A DNA stretch of 7,338 nt, from NCBI GenBank assembly GCA_002476905.1, contig DLND01000154.1:3130-10467 (forward strand), written 5' to 3'. A program made the translations under genes and the position numbers. Numbering within the stretch: position 1 is the first letter of the stretch; every line of letters begins with the position of its first letter. The notes below the pieces were generated by a model. The model was not told the origin of the DNA. It searched no databases and was given only the letters and a program-made list of their open reading frames with translations. The DNA is from Flavobacteriales bacterium UBA7519 (GTDB lineage Bacteria; Bacteroidota; Bacteroidia; Flavobacteriales; Weeksellaceae). Below, in pieces: positions 1 through 6,037 of this stretch.

Positions 1-112
1 CTTTTTTGAATACGGGAATCAGAATGTCATTACTTGCCGCAACAAATCCCCAGAAGAAAAAAACGGTTACAAGTGGGATGAACTGTGCCCAATTGGTTTT
101 TTGTGGTATCAT
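1..112 (-). CDS. Sugar MFS transporter, FucP/GluP type (N-terminal fragment)
   Basis: The reverse strand opens with ATG at 112-110 and stays open to the window edge, giving 37 codons of the N-terminus. The protein begins MIPQKTNWAQFIPL and continues into a hydrophobic first transmembrane helix containing FFFWGFVAASNDILIP and then VFKK. The FxWGF...NDILIP pattern is the hallmark of helix 1 in the fucose/glucose/galactose:H+ symporter branch of the major facilitator superfamily, inner-membrane proteins of about 400-440 residues with 12 helices. The substrate cannot be read from this fragment; hexoses, fucose, N-acetylglucosamine and anhydro-muropeptide sugars are all possible for the family. 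A BadF-type sugar kinase lies 1.9 kb away on the other strand, which makes an amino sugar attractive but unproven. The gene follows the acyltransferase after a 73-bp gap that holds a possible promoter of its own. Confidence 0.8.
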   Translation of the reverse strand, partial: MIPQKTNWAQFIPLVTVFFFWGFVAASNDILIPVFKK

Positions 113-152
113 AGATTAATTATTTCTTAATTTAAGGTTTATATTATAAAAA

Positions 153-160
153 CAAATGTA
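153..160 (-). promoter_or_regulatory. Possible -7 box for the sugar transporter
   Basis: Read on the minus strand this is TACATTTG, an exact match to the Bacteroidota sigma -7 consensus TAnnTTTG. It lies about 40 bases upstream of the transporter ATG, in the AT-rich gap after the acyltransferase. I see no good TTTG/TTG -33 box at the usual distance, only TTTATG, so chance occurrence in AT-rich DNA is quite possible. Confidence 0.3.
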
Positions 161-185
161 AGTAATAAGTCCTTTAAATCATAAA

Positions 186-914
186 TTATTTTATTTTCTC
201 ACTTAGAGACATTTTAATTTCCTCATAAGCTGTCTCTTTTAATGTTCTTAATGATAAGTCCGGCGTCAGTATATCATTGAAAAAAACATTTACAACGCCG
301 GGATAGCCTTTCGAATTATCAAATGGAAACATTTCTTTTAAACCTTGAAAAGTGTAGACTGCAAGTGGGAAGTGGTGTTTTGTTGCAAGAATAAAAGCGC
401 CATCTTTGAAATCGTCCAGAATAACAGAAGTATCATCTGGAACGCCACCTTCGGGAAAAATAACAATACTTTGGCCTTGCTTCATTCTTTCAGCACATCG
501 TCTGTAAACATCCGCGCGGCTTCTGGCACTGCTTCTGTCCACCATCACACATACTCTTTTATAAACCGTTCCAAAAATAGGAATTTTTACCAGTTCTTTT
601 TTTCCAACATAGCAGAGGGGATGATTCGGAAATAGGATACAAGGCAACATTACATCCATAATGGAAGTGTGATTGGAGATAATAACGTAAGCTTGGTTTT
701 TGTCAATTTTTTTGTTCGTTTTACTGATGAGTTTGTACCGAAATCCCATACCATAAAACATCCCAATCGCCCAAAGGCGTATAAAAAAATAACAGGCTTT
801 ATAATCTTTTTGCCGGATCGAAAGGAGATAAACTGGGAGGAAAAAAACTATAGTTAAAACGGTTCCCAGAATCACCATCCAAAACCGCCAGAGATAGGCT
901 AATATTGTCCTCAT
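186..914 (-). CDS. PlsC-family 1-acyl-glycerol-3-phosphate acyltransferase-like protein
   Basis: This 242-residue protein has the full acyltransferase signature. A hydrophobic N-terminal anchor spans about residues 12-33, with a second hydrophobic stretch at about 42-57. Motif I is NHTSIMD at 81-87, giving the catalytic H82 and D87 of the HX4D pair. A motif II-like segment ends in VDR at 125-127, motif III is FPEGG at 153-157, and a motif IV-like PLAVY lies at 183-187. Family members move an acyl chain from acyl-ACP or acyl-CoA to lysophosphatidic acid at the inner membrane, making phosphatidic acid for phospholipids. Length is normal. Bacteroidota often carry several paralogues, some acting on ornithine lipids or other lysolipids, so the exact acceptor is uncertain. 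The start is the first ATG in frame and precedes the membrane anchor. The gene lies 39 bp downstream of the GtrA-like gene on the same strand, which suggests co-transcription. Confidence 0.9.
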   Translation of the reverse strand: MRTILAYLWRFWMVILGTVLTIVFFLPVYLLSIRQKDYKACYFFIRLWAIGMFYGMGFRYKLISKTNKKIDKNQAYVIISNHTSIMDVMLPCILFPNHPLCYVGKKELVKIPIFGTVYKRVCVMVDRSSARSRADVYRRCAERMKQGQSIVIFPEGGVPDDTSVILDDFKDGAFILATKHHFPLAVYTFQGLKEMFPFDNSKGYPGVVNVFFNDILTPDLSLRTLKETAYEEIKMSLSEKIK

Positions 915-953
915 TAATATTTTTAAAAAATTACTAAGTCCAAAAATAGGTTT

Positions 954-1412
954 TTATCCGTTAAAAATAATCTTTTTCTTGATAGAATAATTAAGCATTG
1001 ATATCAATAAGATGGCTGTGATCTTACTCATCATTTCTGGAGAAAGTACATAAAATCTAAGATCAATGACATCTTTGTACACAAAATGGTAGAGAATCTG
1101 GAAGATAATAAGGCTTATAAATGTGGAAACTATAGAAACGCATAAAAAATAGAAAAATTCTTTTTTCTTAGAATGTTTCCCTCTTTCAAACACAAACCAG
1201 ATACTTAAGAAATAGTTTGTTATTATTCCGCAGCTTGTAGATAAAATATTGCTAAACGGATATTTAATTCCATAGAAATTCTGCTCTGAAGATAACAGTC
1301 TCGGAAGGTAAACACTTAGTATTTTAAAACTGCCGATTTCTACAACTGCGCTCAGTCCTCCTGCTATAATAAAGAAGATGACCTGTTTTTGACGAAGAAT
1401 TATTTGTTTCAT
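954..1412 (-). CDS. GtrA-like four-helix membrane protein
   Basis: This 152-residue protein has four predicted membrane helices, roughly residues 9-34, 53-75, 86-110 and 128-145, with a basic C-terminus. Two conserved-looking repeats follow helices 2 and 4: NYFLSIWFVFERG at 66-78 and NYSIKKKIIFNG at 141-152. They match the N-(F/Y)-x(n)-VF pattern of the GtrA/DPMS family. The N-terminal helix with AGGLSAVVE also fits. The founding member helps flip bactoprenol-linked glucose across the inner membrane during O-antigen glucosylation; others are linked to polyisoprenyl-phosphate sugar synthases or are uncharacterised. No glycosyltransferase lies next to this copy, so the substrate is unknown. The loop between helices 1 and 2 (about 35-52) is rather long. 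The gene is probably first in an operon with the PlsC-like gene 39 bp downstream. The start is the only Met before helix 1. Confidence 0.83.
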   Translation of the reverse strand: MKQIILRQKQVIFFIIAGGLSAVVEIGSFKILSVYLPRLLSSEQNFYGIKYPFSNILSTSCGIITNYFLSIWFVFERGKHSKKKEFFYFLCVSIVSTFISLIIFQILYHFVYKDVIDLRFYVLSPEMMSKITAILLISMLNYSIKKKIIFNG

Positions 1413-1419
1413 TCTTTTG

Positions 1420-1427
1420 CAAATTTA
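1420..1427 (-). promoter_or_regulatory. Possible -7 box for the GtrA/PlsC operon
   Basis: On the minus strand this reads TAAATTTG, an exact TAnnTTTG match, only 7 bases before the GtrA-like ATG at 1412. If used, transcription would start at or next to the start codon, giving a leaderless or nearly leaderless mRNA. No convincing -33 TTG lies at the expected distance, and the region is very AT-rich, so the match may be accidental. Confidence 0.27.
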
Positions 1428-1596
1428 TACTAATTGTTAAATGTTTTAAAATAATAGTTAAATAATTTTTTTATATCAAAAATATTTTTACATTTATTTT
1501 ATCATAAAAGAAAATTAATATTTAACTAAATATTGATTAAGTCAGAAGGTTATTGTTAAAAATACTGTAAATAAAACAAAAGATAAATATTAATTT

Positions 1597-1628
1597 GCCT
1601 GACTAGGAAACTGGTCGGGTGATTTTTT
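1597..1628 (+). terminator. Terminator-like hairpin in the leader of the small YdcH-like gene
   Basis: Bases 1598-1606 (CCTGACTAG) pair with 1611-1619 (CTGGTCGGG) as a 9-bp stem with two G-U pairs, closed by a GAAA tetraloop at 1607-1610. A further G-U pair is possible at 1597/1620. Six T residues follow at 1623-1628. This is the shape of an intrinsic terminator, yet no plus-strand gene lies upstream and a gene starts only 42 bases after it. It may therefore be an attenuator, the end of a small RNA, or an accidental fold. Confidence 0.45.
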
Positions 1629-1635
1629 CGCTAAA

Positions 1636-1655
1636 CATCACACCACATCACACCA
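1636..1655 (+). repeat. Perfect 10-bp tandem duplication before the small gene
   Basis: CATCACACCA occurs twice head to tail, at 1636-1645 and 1646-1655, ending 15 bases before the ATG at 1671. It is C-rich compared with the surrounding AT-rich spacer. It could be a paired protein-binding site, part of the translation initiation region, or a recent slippage duplication. Nothing in the sequence decides between these. Confidence 0.6.
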
Positions 1656-1670
1656 ATTAATTATTAACAA

Positions 1671-1919
1671 ATGAAAAATTCCAGCAGACCTTACAGAAAA
1701 TTTCTGCCTCAGCAAAAGAAGATTGAGGAATTGGAAAAGAGCAACTCAAGATTCAAAAGAATCTATTCCGAGTACGAACTAATGTCCGATGAACTCTGGA
1801 ATCTGGAAACCAGTGATACTTCGGGAAGTATTCCTGATGACTTTATAAATGCCATAAAGCTACAAACCAGTTATCTGGAAGATGAGATAGAAGATTGGCT
1901 CCTGGAAGATAAAGAATGA
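1671..1919 (+). CDS. Small YdcH/DUF465-like protein
   Basis: This is an 82-residue, highly charged protein with no signal peptide or membrane segment. A basic N-terminus (about 1-30) leads into SRFKRIYSEYELMSDELWNLE (split here as SRFKRIYSEYEL at 26-37 and MSDELWNLE at 38-46). A short linker follows, then a second helix around INAIKLQTSYLEDEIEDWL and an acidic tail. The order of an (A/S)RFxRIxxEY helix, a hinge, and a helix ending in LxDEI is that of the YdcH/DUF465 family, usually about 70-75 residues and forming a two-helix antiparallel coiled coil. Function is poorly known in that family. The resemblance is judged by eye, and a lineage-specific hypothetical protein is the alternative. The gene is divergent from the GtrA-like gene and lies 60 bp before the sugar kinase. 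That spacing would allow co-transcription. The ATG lies in an A-rich start region with no Shine-Dalgarno. Confidence 0.72.
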   Translation: MKNSSRPYRKFLPQQKKIEELEKSNSRFKRIYSEYELMSDELWNLETSDTSGSIPDDFINAIKLQTSYLEDEIEDWLLEDKE

Positions 1920-1979
1920 ATAGAATCACAATAAAATCTTCCAGAAAATAAATTATTTTAGCACTTTAAAACCTAAAGT

Positions 1980-2840
1980 ATGATTGCTATTGTAGACGGA
2001 GGATCCACAAAATGTGACTGGGTAATTCTGGAAAATGACGGTACAGAAGTCTTGAAAACAGAAACAGTCGGCTTCAATCCCAATATTACAAAACCGGAAC
2101 TTATAGCGAATGAACTGGAGAAAAATCAGGCATTGACAAAGTTCTGTGATTATCTGGAAAATATCTTTTTTTATGGCTCAGGTTGCGGCACGGCTGAAAA
2201 CAGACTGATTGTAGAAAGAGAGATTCAGAAAGTGTTTACCAATGCCAATATATACGTGAAGGAAGACCTTTTGGCTGCAGCCTATGCAGCTTACAGAGGC
2301 GTTCCGGCTATTGTTTGCATTTTGGGTACTGGCTCCAATGCGTGCTACTTCGACGGGGAAAATGTAAGGACGGAATTGCCTTCTTTAGGATTTTTGATAG
2401 GTGACGAAGGCAGTGGAAGTGCATTGGGAAAACAGCTGGTTAGGCATTATTTTATGAAAAAATTGCCTCCTGATCTGCACCAGCAGTTTGCTGAGATTTA
2501 TCAGCTGCAAATAGACGAACTTCTAAAAAATATGTACCATAATCCTAGGGCAAATGCTTATATGGCAGATTTCACGCGCTTTATTGTAGACAGAAAATCG
2601 CATCCATATTTTCAGAATTTTATCTATAAAGAACTGAAGAATTTCCTTGAGTTTCAGGTCATGCCGTACGAAGAATGCCGTGCTGCCGAAATTAACTTTA
2701 TAGGTTCGGTGGCTTATTTTTTCGAAGATTCTTTACGGGCTGCTGCGGCAGATTTTCACTTCAAGGTTGGGACGGTCGTTCAGAAACCGATAGAAAGCCT
2801 GGTGAATTATCATCGTGCCTATATCATTCCAAAGCTTTAA
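1980..2840 (+). CDS. BadF/BadG-family sugar kinase, probable N-acetylglucosamine kinase
   Basis: This 286-residue cytoplasmic enzyme has the ASKHA ATPase fold signatures in order. The phosphate-1 loop is DGGSTK at 6-11. The phosphate-2 loop is LGTGSN at 115-120, followed by GDEGSG at 141-146. An adenosine-loop-like GSVAYFF lies at 242-248. This pattern belongs to the BadF/BadG/BcrA/BcrD ATPase superfamily. Its short single-domain members in Bacteroidota are usually annotated as N-acetylglucosamine kinase; Clostridium MurK of the same superfamily phosphorylates N-acetylmuramic acid and N-acetylglucosamine. ATP-dependent phosphorylation of an amino sugar from chitin or peptidoglycan recycling is the likely role; the exact sugar is inference. 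The (2R)-2-hydroxyglutaryl-CoA dehydratase activator branch is less likely, because no cysteine cluster for an iron-sulfur centre is visible. Length is normal for the family. The start is confirmed by the DGGSTK loop close to the N-terminus. Confidence 0.85.
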   Translation: MIAIVDGGSTKCDWVILENDGTEVLKTETVGFNPNITKPELIANELEKNQALTKFCDYLENIFFYGSGCGTAENRLIVEREIQKVFTNANIYVKEDLLAAAYAAYRGVPAIVCILGTGSNACYFDGENVRTELPSLGFLIGDEGSGSALGKQLVRHYFMKKLPPDLHQQFAEIYQLQIDELLKNMYHNPRANAYMADFTRFIVDRKSHPYFQNFIYKELKNFLEFQVMPYEECRAAEINFIGSVAYFFEDSLRAAAADFHFKVGTVVQKPIESLVNYHRAYIIPKL

Positions 2841-2857
2841 CTTTGCATCAATAATTT

Positions 2858-2966
2858 GGGCGGATCCCTTTATCTCGTCTTTAATGACGAGATAAGCGGG
2901 TCGGTCTGCGGGCAGTCGCTCTACGCCTCTGGCAAGGAGCTCCGACAATGCCCTTCGCCCTTACGC
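2858..2966. other. GC-rich structured intergenic element (three-way-junction fold)
   Basis: The 103 bases 2858-2960 are about 60 percent G+C, clearly above the flanks. The ends pair: GGGCG at 2858-2862 with CGCCC at 2956-2960. Inside, a perfect 10-bp stem (TTATCTCGTC 2870-2879, GACGAGATAA 2886-2895) has a TTTAAT loop. It is extended by CCC 2866-2868 with GGG 2898-2900 and by GA 2863-2864 with TC 2901-2902. A second arm pairs GGGCAGTCG at 2910-2918 with CGAC at 2943-2946 and TGCCC at 2949-2953, bulging AA. Neither hairpin is followed by a T-run, so this is not a plain terminator. AATTT flanks the element at 2853-2857 and 2967-2971. From memory it resembles abundant structured intergenic repeats of Flavobacteriia that begin TTTGGGCG and end CCCTCACGC. 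It may relate to the flavo-1 RNA class, which I could not check. The strand is undecided. Confidence 0.6.
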
Positions 2967-3025
2967 AATTTAAAAACCCGTGACACTATGATCAATATAG
3001 TTTCACTACAAAAAGAAATTCAACA

Positions 3026-5308
3026 ATGTCAAAAAATTCAAGAGACCAAAACGCTTTTGATAAAGCAGCTTTAGATTATCACCGCCAGGAACCGAAAGGA
3101 AAAATAGAAGTGATACCTTCCAAACCACATTCTTCACAGAGAGATTTGTCACTGGCCTATTCGCCGGGTGTTGCTGTGCCTTGTATGGCCATTCACGATG
3201 ATCCTCAATCTGTTTATGAGTACACTTCCAAAGGAAATCTGGTAGCCGTAATCTCGAATGGAACGGCCGTTCTCGGATTGGGCGATATCGGTCCAGAAGC
3301 TTCCAAGCCTGTGATGGAGGGAAAAGGATTGCTTTTCAAAATATTTGCGGGCATCAATGTTTTCGATATTGAGATCAATGAAAAAGATCCTGATAAATTC
3401 ATAGAAACGGTGAAAGCCATTGCACCAACTTTTGGTGGAATCAACCTGGAAGATATCAAAGCACCTGAGGCGTTTTACATAGAGCAGAGACTTAAAGAAG
3501 AATTAGATATTCCTCTGATGCACGATGATCAACACGGTACTGCAATTATTTCGGCAGCTGCGCTTATCAATGCTTTGGAAATCGCAGGAAAAAAAATCGG
3601 TGAAGTAAAAATGGTTATCAATGGAGCAGGAGCTGCTGCTATTGCATGTGCTAAGTTATACATCTCACTTGGTCTCGATCCTAAAAATATATTGATGTGT
3701 GACAGCAAAGGTGTCATCAACCATAAAAGAGAGAACCTGACGCCAGAGAAACTCGACTTCATCGCTGAAACTGAAATCTCAACTTTAGAAGATGCGCTGA
3801 AAGGTTCGGATGTTTTTGTCGGACTTTCTAAAGGAAATGTGATGTCGCCGGAAATGTTACTTTCTATGGCAAAAAATCCCATCGTTTTTGCACTGGCCAA
3901 TCCGGATCCAGAAATCAGTTACGACTTAGCTGTCGCTACCAGAGAAGATGTAATGATGGCGACTGGCAGAAGTGATTATCCTAATCAGGTAAACAATGTG
4001 CTTGGTTTTCCTTACATCTTCAGAGGTGCGTTGGACGTTCAGGCAAAAGGAATTAATGAAGCGATGAAGCTGGCAGCTGTTTATGCATTGGCAGAAATTG
4101 CTAAAGAGCCGGTGCCGGAAATGGTAAAGCTGGCATATAATGTTAGAGATATTAGCTTCGGAAAAGACTATTTTATCCCAAAACCTTTTGACAACCGATT
4201 GATCACCAAAGTTTCAATTGCTGTTGCCAAAGCTGCAATGGAAAGCGGAATTGCCGGAAAATCAATAGAAAACTTTCAAGAGTACGCAAATCAGCTCTTG
4301 GACAGAATGGGGCGGGATGAGAAGCTGGTAAGAATGATGCAAAACCGCGCAAAAGCTAATCCGAAAAGAGTTACGCTGGGCAATGGTGAAGAGTATAATA
4401 TTCTGAAGGCTGCTCAGATTCTGCAGGAGGAAGGTATTGCTTATCCAAGTCTTTTAGGTAGCAAAAGGCTCATCCAAGAAAAAATGGAAGAATATGGCAT
4501 TGCGCTAGATATTCCGATTATTGACCCTAATGATGATGCAAATAAAGAAGCCCGAAAAAAATACAGAAAAACACTTTGGGACAAGCGCAATAGAAAAGGT
4601 ATCAATGAGTATAAATCGAAGCGTTATGTAAGACAACGGGATTACTTTGGTCCATTGATGTTGGAACATGGCGATACTGATGCACTAATCGTCGGTTTCT
4701 CAAAAAGCTATGCTTCAGTTCTGAAACCAATTTTGGAAATCATTGATAAAAAGCCTGGCGTAAATAAAGTTGCGGCAATGATGATGATCCTCACAGATAA
4801 AAAACCATTGTTCTTCGCAGATACATCTATTAATAAAAATCCAACTGCAGAAGATCTAGTTGAGATTGCAAGAATGGCAGAATATACTGTGAAATCTTTC
4901 GCTATCGAACCAAGACTTGCTATGTTGGGATTTGAGAATTTCTCAGCAAAAGCAGATACATCTAAAAAAGTAGCAGCGGCAGTTAAAATCCTTCATGAGA
5001 AATATCCGAAAATGATCGTAGACGGAGAGATCCAGCCAGACTTTGCATTAAACAGCGACCATCTTGCAGATTATCCTTTTTCAAAGTTGGGAACCAATCC
5101 AGCAAATGTTTTGGTTTTTCCAAATCTTGAAAGTGCCAATCTTTCTTACAAAATCATCAGAGGCATGAAAGCTGCACAAACCATTGGACCTATTTTGATG
5201 GGGCTAGATCAGCCAGTGCACGTTTTGCAAATGAGGTCTAGCGTAGACGAAATTGTAAATCTTGCAACAATTGCGGTTCTAGACGCCCAAACGAAAGAGA
5301 AAAAATAA
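3026..5308 (+). CDS. maeB: NADP-dependent malic enzyme with phosphotransacetylase-like domain
   Basis: This 760-residue enzyme converts malate to pyruvate and CO2 with formation of NADPH. The malic enzyme core comes first. It has YSPGVA at 45-50 with a likely catalytic Tyr45, [16 protein letters not shown] at 86-101 with a likely catalytic Lys100, LEDIKAP at 141-147 and HDDQHGTA at 166-173 (metal/substrate site). The dinucleotide loop NGAGAAA is at 199-205, ANPDPE at 291-296 and [18 protein letters not shown] at 317-334. From about 430 to the end lies a phosphotransacetylase-like domain with [10 protein letters not shown] at 666-675 and VFPNLESAN at 697-705. In E. coli MaeB this domain is needed for assembly and acetyl-CoA inhibition and is not an active phosphotransacetylase. 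Length matches MaeB (about 760). The start ATG follows an A-rich leader, and the reading frame is intact. A strong terminator follows, so the gene probably ends its own transcript. Confidence 0.96.
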   Translation: MSKNSRDQNAFDKAALDYHRQEPKGKIEVIPSKPHSSQRDLSLAYSPGVAVPCMAIHDDPQSVYEYTSKGNLVAVISNGTAVLGLGDIGPEASKPVMEGKGLLFKIFAGINVFDIEINEKDPDKFIETVKAIAPTFGGINLEDIKAPEAFYIEQRLKEELDIPLMHDDQHGTAIISAAALINALEIAGKKIGEVKMVINGAGAAAIACAKLYISLGLDPKNILMCDSKGVINHKRENLTPEKLDFIAETEISTLEDALKGSDVFVGLSKGNVMSPEMLLSMAKNPIVFALANPDPEISYDLAVATREDVMMATGRSDYPNQVNNVLGFPYIFRGALDVQAKGINEAMKLAAVYALAEIAKEPVPEMVKLAYNVRDISFGKDYFIPKPFDNRLITKVSIAVAKAAMESGIAGKSIENFQEYANQLLDRMGRDEKLVRMMQNRAKANPKRVTLGNGEEYNILKAAQILQEEGIAYPSLLGSKRLIQEKMEEYGIALDIPIIDPNDDANKEARKKYRKTLWDKRNRKGINEYKSKRYVRQRDYFGPLMLEHGDTDALIVGFSKSYASVLKPILEIIDKKPGVNKVAAMMMILTDKKPLFFADTSINKNPTAEDLVEIARMAEYTVKSFAIEPRLAMLGFENFSAKADTSKKVAAAVKILHEKYPKMIVDGEIQPDFALNSDHLADYPFSKLGTNPANVLVFPNLESANLSYKIIRGMKAAQTIGPILMGLDQPVHVLQMRSSVDEIVNLATIAVLDAQTKEKK

Positions 5309-5332
5309 ACATTTATTTAAAAATATATATTT

Positions 5333-5364
5333 AAAAGCCATTTTAAGAAATTAAAATGGCTTTT
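5333..5364 (+). terminator. Intrinsic terminator after maeB
   Basis: AAAAGCCATTTTAA (5333-5346) and TTAAAATGGCTTTT (5351-5364) form a perfect 14-bp stem with a GAAA tetraloop (5347-5350), 24 bases after the maeB stop. The T-rich 3' arm, with further T residues in AGTTTT, serves as the U-tract. The A-run on the 5' side makes it usable in both directions, but no convergent gene is present. Confidence 0.9.
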
Positions 5365-5381
5365 AGTTTTAAGTTAATTTA

Positions 5382-5389
5382 TATCTTCG
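5382..5389 (+). promoter_or_regulatory. Possible -7 box for ruvA
   Basis: TATCTTCG differs by one base from the Bacteroidota -7 consensus TAnnTTTG. It lies between the maeB terminator and the ruvA ATG, 21 bases before the start codon. A promoter is expected here because the terminator isolates ruvA from maeB. No clear -33 TTG is visible at the usual distance. Confidence 0.35.
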
Positions 5390-5410
5390 CAAATGTCTAA
5401 TTTTTAATTA

Positions 5411-5995
5411 ATGATTTATTCTCTAAGAGGAATTGTGCAGGAGCTCACACCAACTTTTGCCGTAGTGGATGTAAATGGGGTGGGATATTACATCGGAATA
5501 AGTCTGCAGACCTCACAAAATCTAAAACAGGGATCCGATGTCCTGTTATATATACAGCAAATCATAAGAGAGGATGCACATTTGTTATTCGGATTTTTTA
5601 CCAAGCAGGAAAAAGAAATGTTCAATTTGTTAATTAGTGTTAATGGAGTGGGCCCTGTTTCTGCTTTAATACTGCTATCTTCTCTCAGCTTAGCCGAGGC
5701 TGCCAATGCGATACTTTCTGGTAACAGCGGACTGATTCAGAAAGTAAAAGGAATAGGAGCCAAAACGGCCGAACGAATCATAGTGGATCTTCGTGATAAG
5801 GTCGGCATATTCGGGCATTCCGAAGAAAAACTTTCCGATATTCCTAACAATAAAATCAAAAATGAAGCGTTATCAGCATTAGAAGTTTTGGGTATTTCAA
5901 AACGAATCAGTGAGAAAATTGCAGATAGAATTTTGAAGCATAACCTTCACTTTTCAGTAGAAGAATTAGTGAAAGAGATTTTAAAAAATATTTAA
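5411..5995 (+). CDS. ruvA: Holliday junction branch migration protein RuvA
   Basis: This 194-residue protein matches RuvA throughout its normal length. Domain I (about 1-63) is an OB fold starting MIYSLRG and containing the conserved REDAHLLFGF at 53-62. Domain II has two helix-hairpin-helix DNA-binding motifs, VNGVGPVSA at 77-85 and VKGIGAKTAERI at 112-123. A variable acidic linker (about 135-148) leads to the C-terminal domain III (about 149-194), which contacts RuvB. RuvA tetramers bind four-way junctions in the cytoplasm and recruit the RuvB motor for branch migration during recombinational repair. ruvB and ruvC are not in the window. The ATG is fixed by the conserved N-terminus. The gene sits between a terminator and sprA, and the 42-bp gap to sprA would allow read-through. 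Confidence 0.97.
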   Translation: MIYSLRGIVQELTPTFAVVDVNGVGYYIGISLQTSQNLKQGSDVLLYIQQIIREDAHLLFGFFTKQEKEMFNLLISVNGVGPVSALILLSSLSLAEAANAILSGNSGLIQKVKGIGAKTAERIIVDLRDKVGIFGHSEEKLSDIPNNKIKNEALSALEVLGISKRISEKIADRILKHNLHFSVEELVKEILKNI

Positions 5996-5996
5996 C

Positions 5997-6021
5997 AATT
6001 GATGATAATTTATCATCGGTT
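5997..6021 (+). other. Dyad-symmetric hairpin between ruvA and sprA
   Basis: GATGATAA and TTATCATC (6001-6008 and 6010-6017) form a perfect 8-bp inverted repeat around a single T. In RNA it would fold as a stem of about 10 pairs, AATTGATGAT with ATCATCGGTT including two G-U pairs, with a loop of 5 bases. It begins 2 bases after the ruvA stop and ends 16 bases before the sprA start. It could be an operator, a weak attenuator, or an RNA processing or stability stem. The weak, AT-rich stem and the lack of a long T-run argue against an efficient terminator. Confidence 0.45.
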
Positions 6022-6037
6022 TCTTAAAAGATTATAA

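Noticed and set aside
430..760. Reading the plus-strand frames under the acyltransferase gene (345-635, 669-857) as genes
   Set aside because: They are antisense to the HX4D and FPEGG motifs of the acyltransferase and show no sensible protein features.
1902..1944. 9-bp inverted repeat CTGGAAGAT / ATCTTCCAG around the stop codon of the small gene
   Set aside because: The loop is 25 bases, no T-run follows, and the left arm is coding sequence that also occurs at 1875-1883, so a functional terminator is unlikely.
2733..2948. 71-codon minus-strand frame across the end of the sugar kinase gene
   Set aside because: It overlaps the real kinase C-terminus and runs through the hairpins of the structured element; its translation shows no recognisable motif.
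2858..2966. tRNA, attC site or IS end as explanations of the structured element
   Set aside because: There is no T-loop or anticodon arm of tRNA form, no integron core sites, and no transposase gene or fragment in the neighbourhood.
2856..3074. 72-codon plus-strand frame between the kinase and maeB genes
   Set aside because: It lies over the structured element and runs out of frame into the well-supported start of maeB; the product has no domain features.
4310..5308. An active, separate phosphate acetyltransferase gene
   Set aside because: The region is continuous in frame with the malic enzyme and corresponds to the known regulatory C-terminal domain of MaeB proteins.
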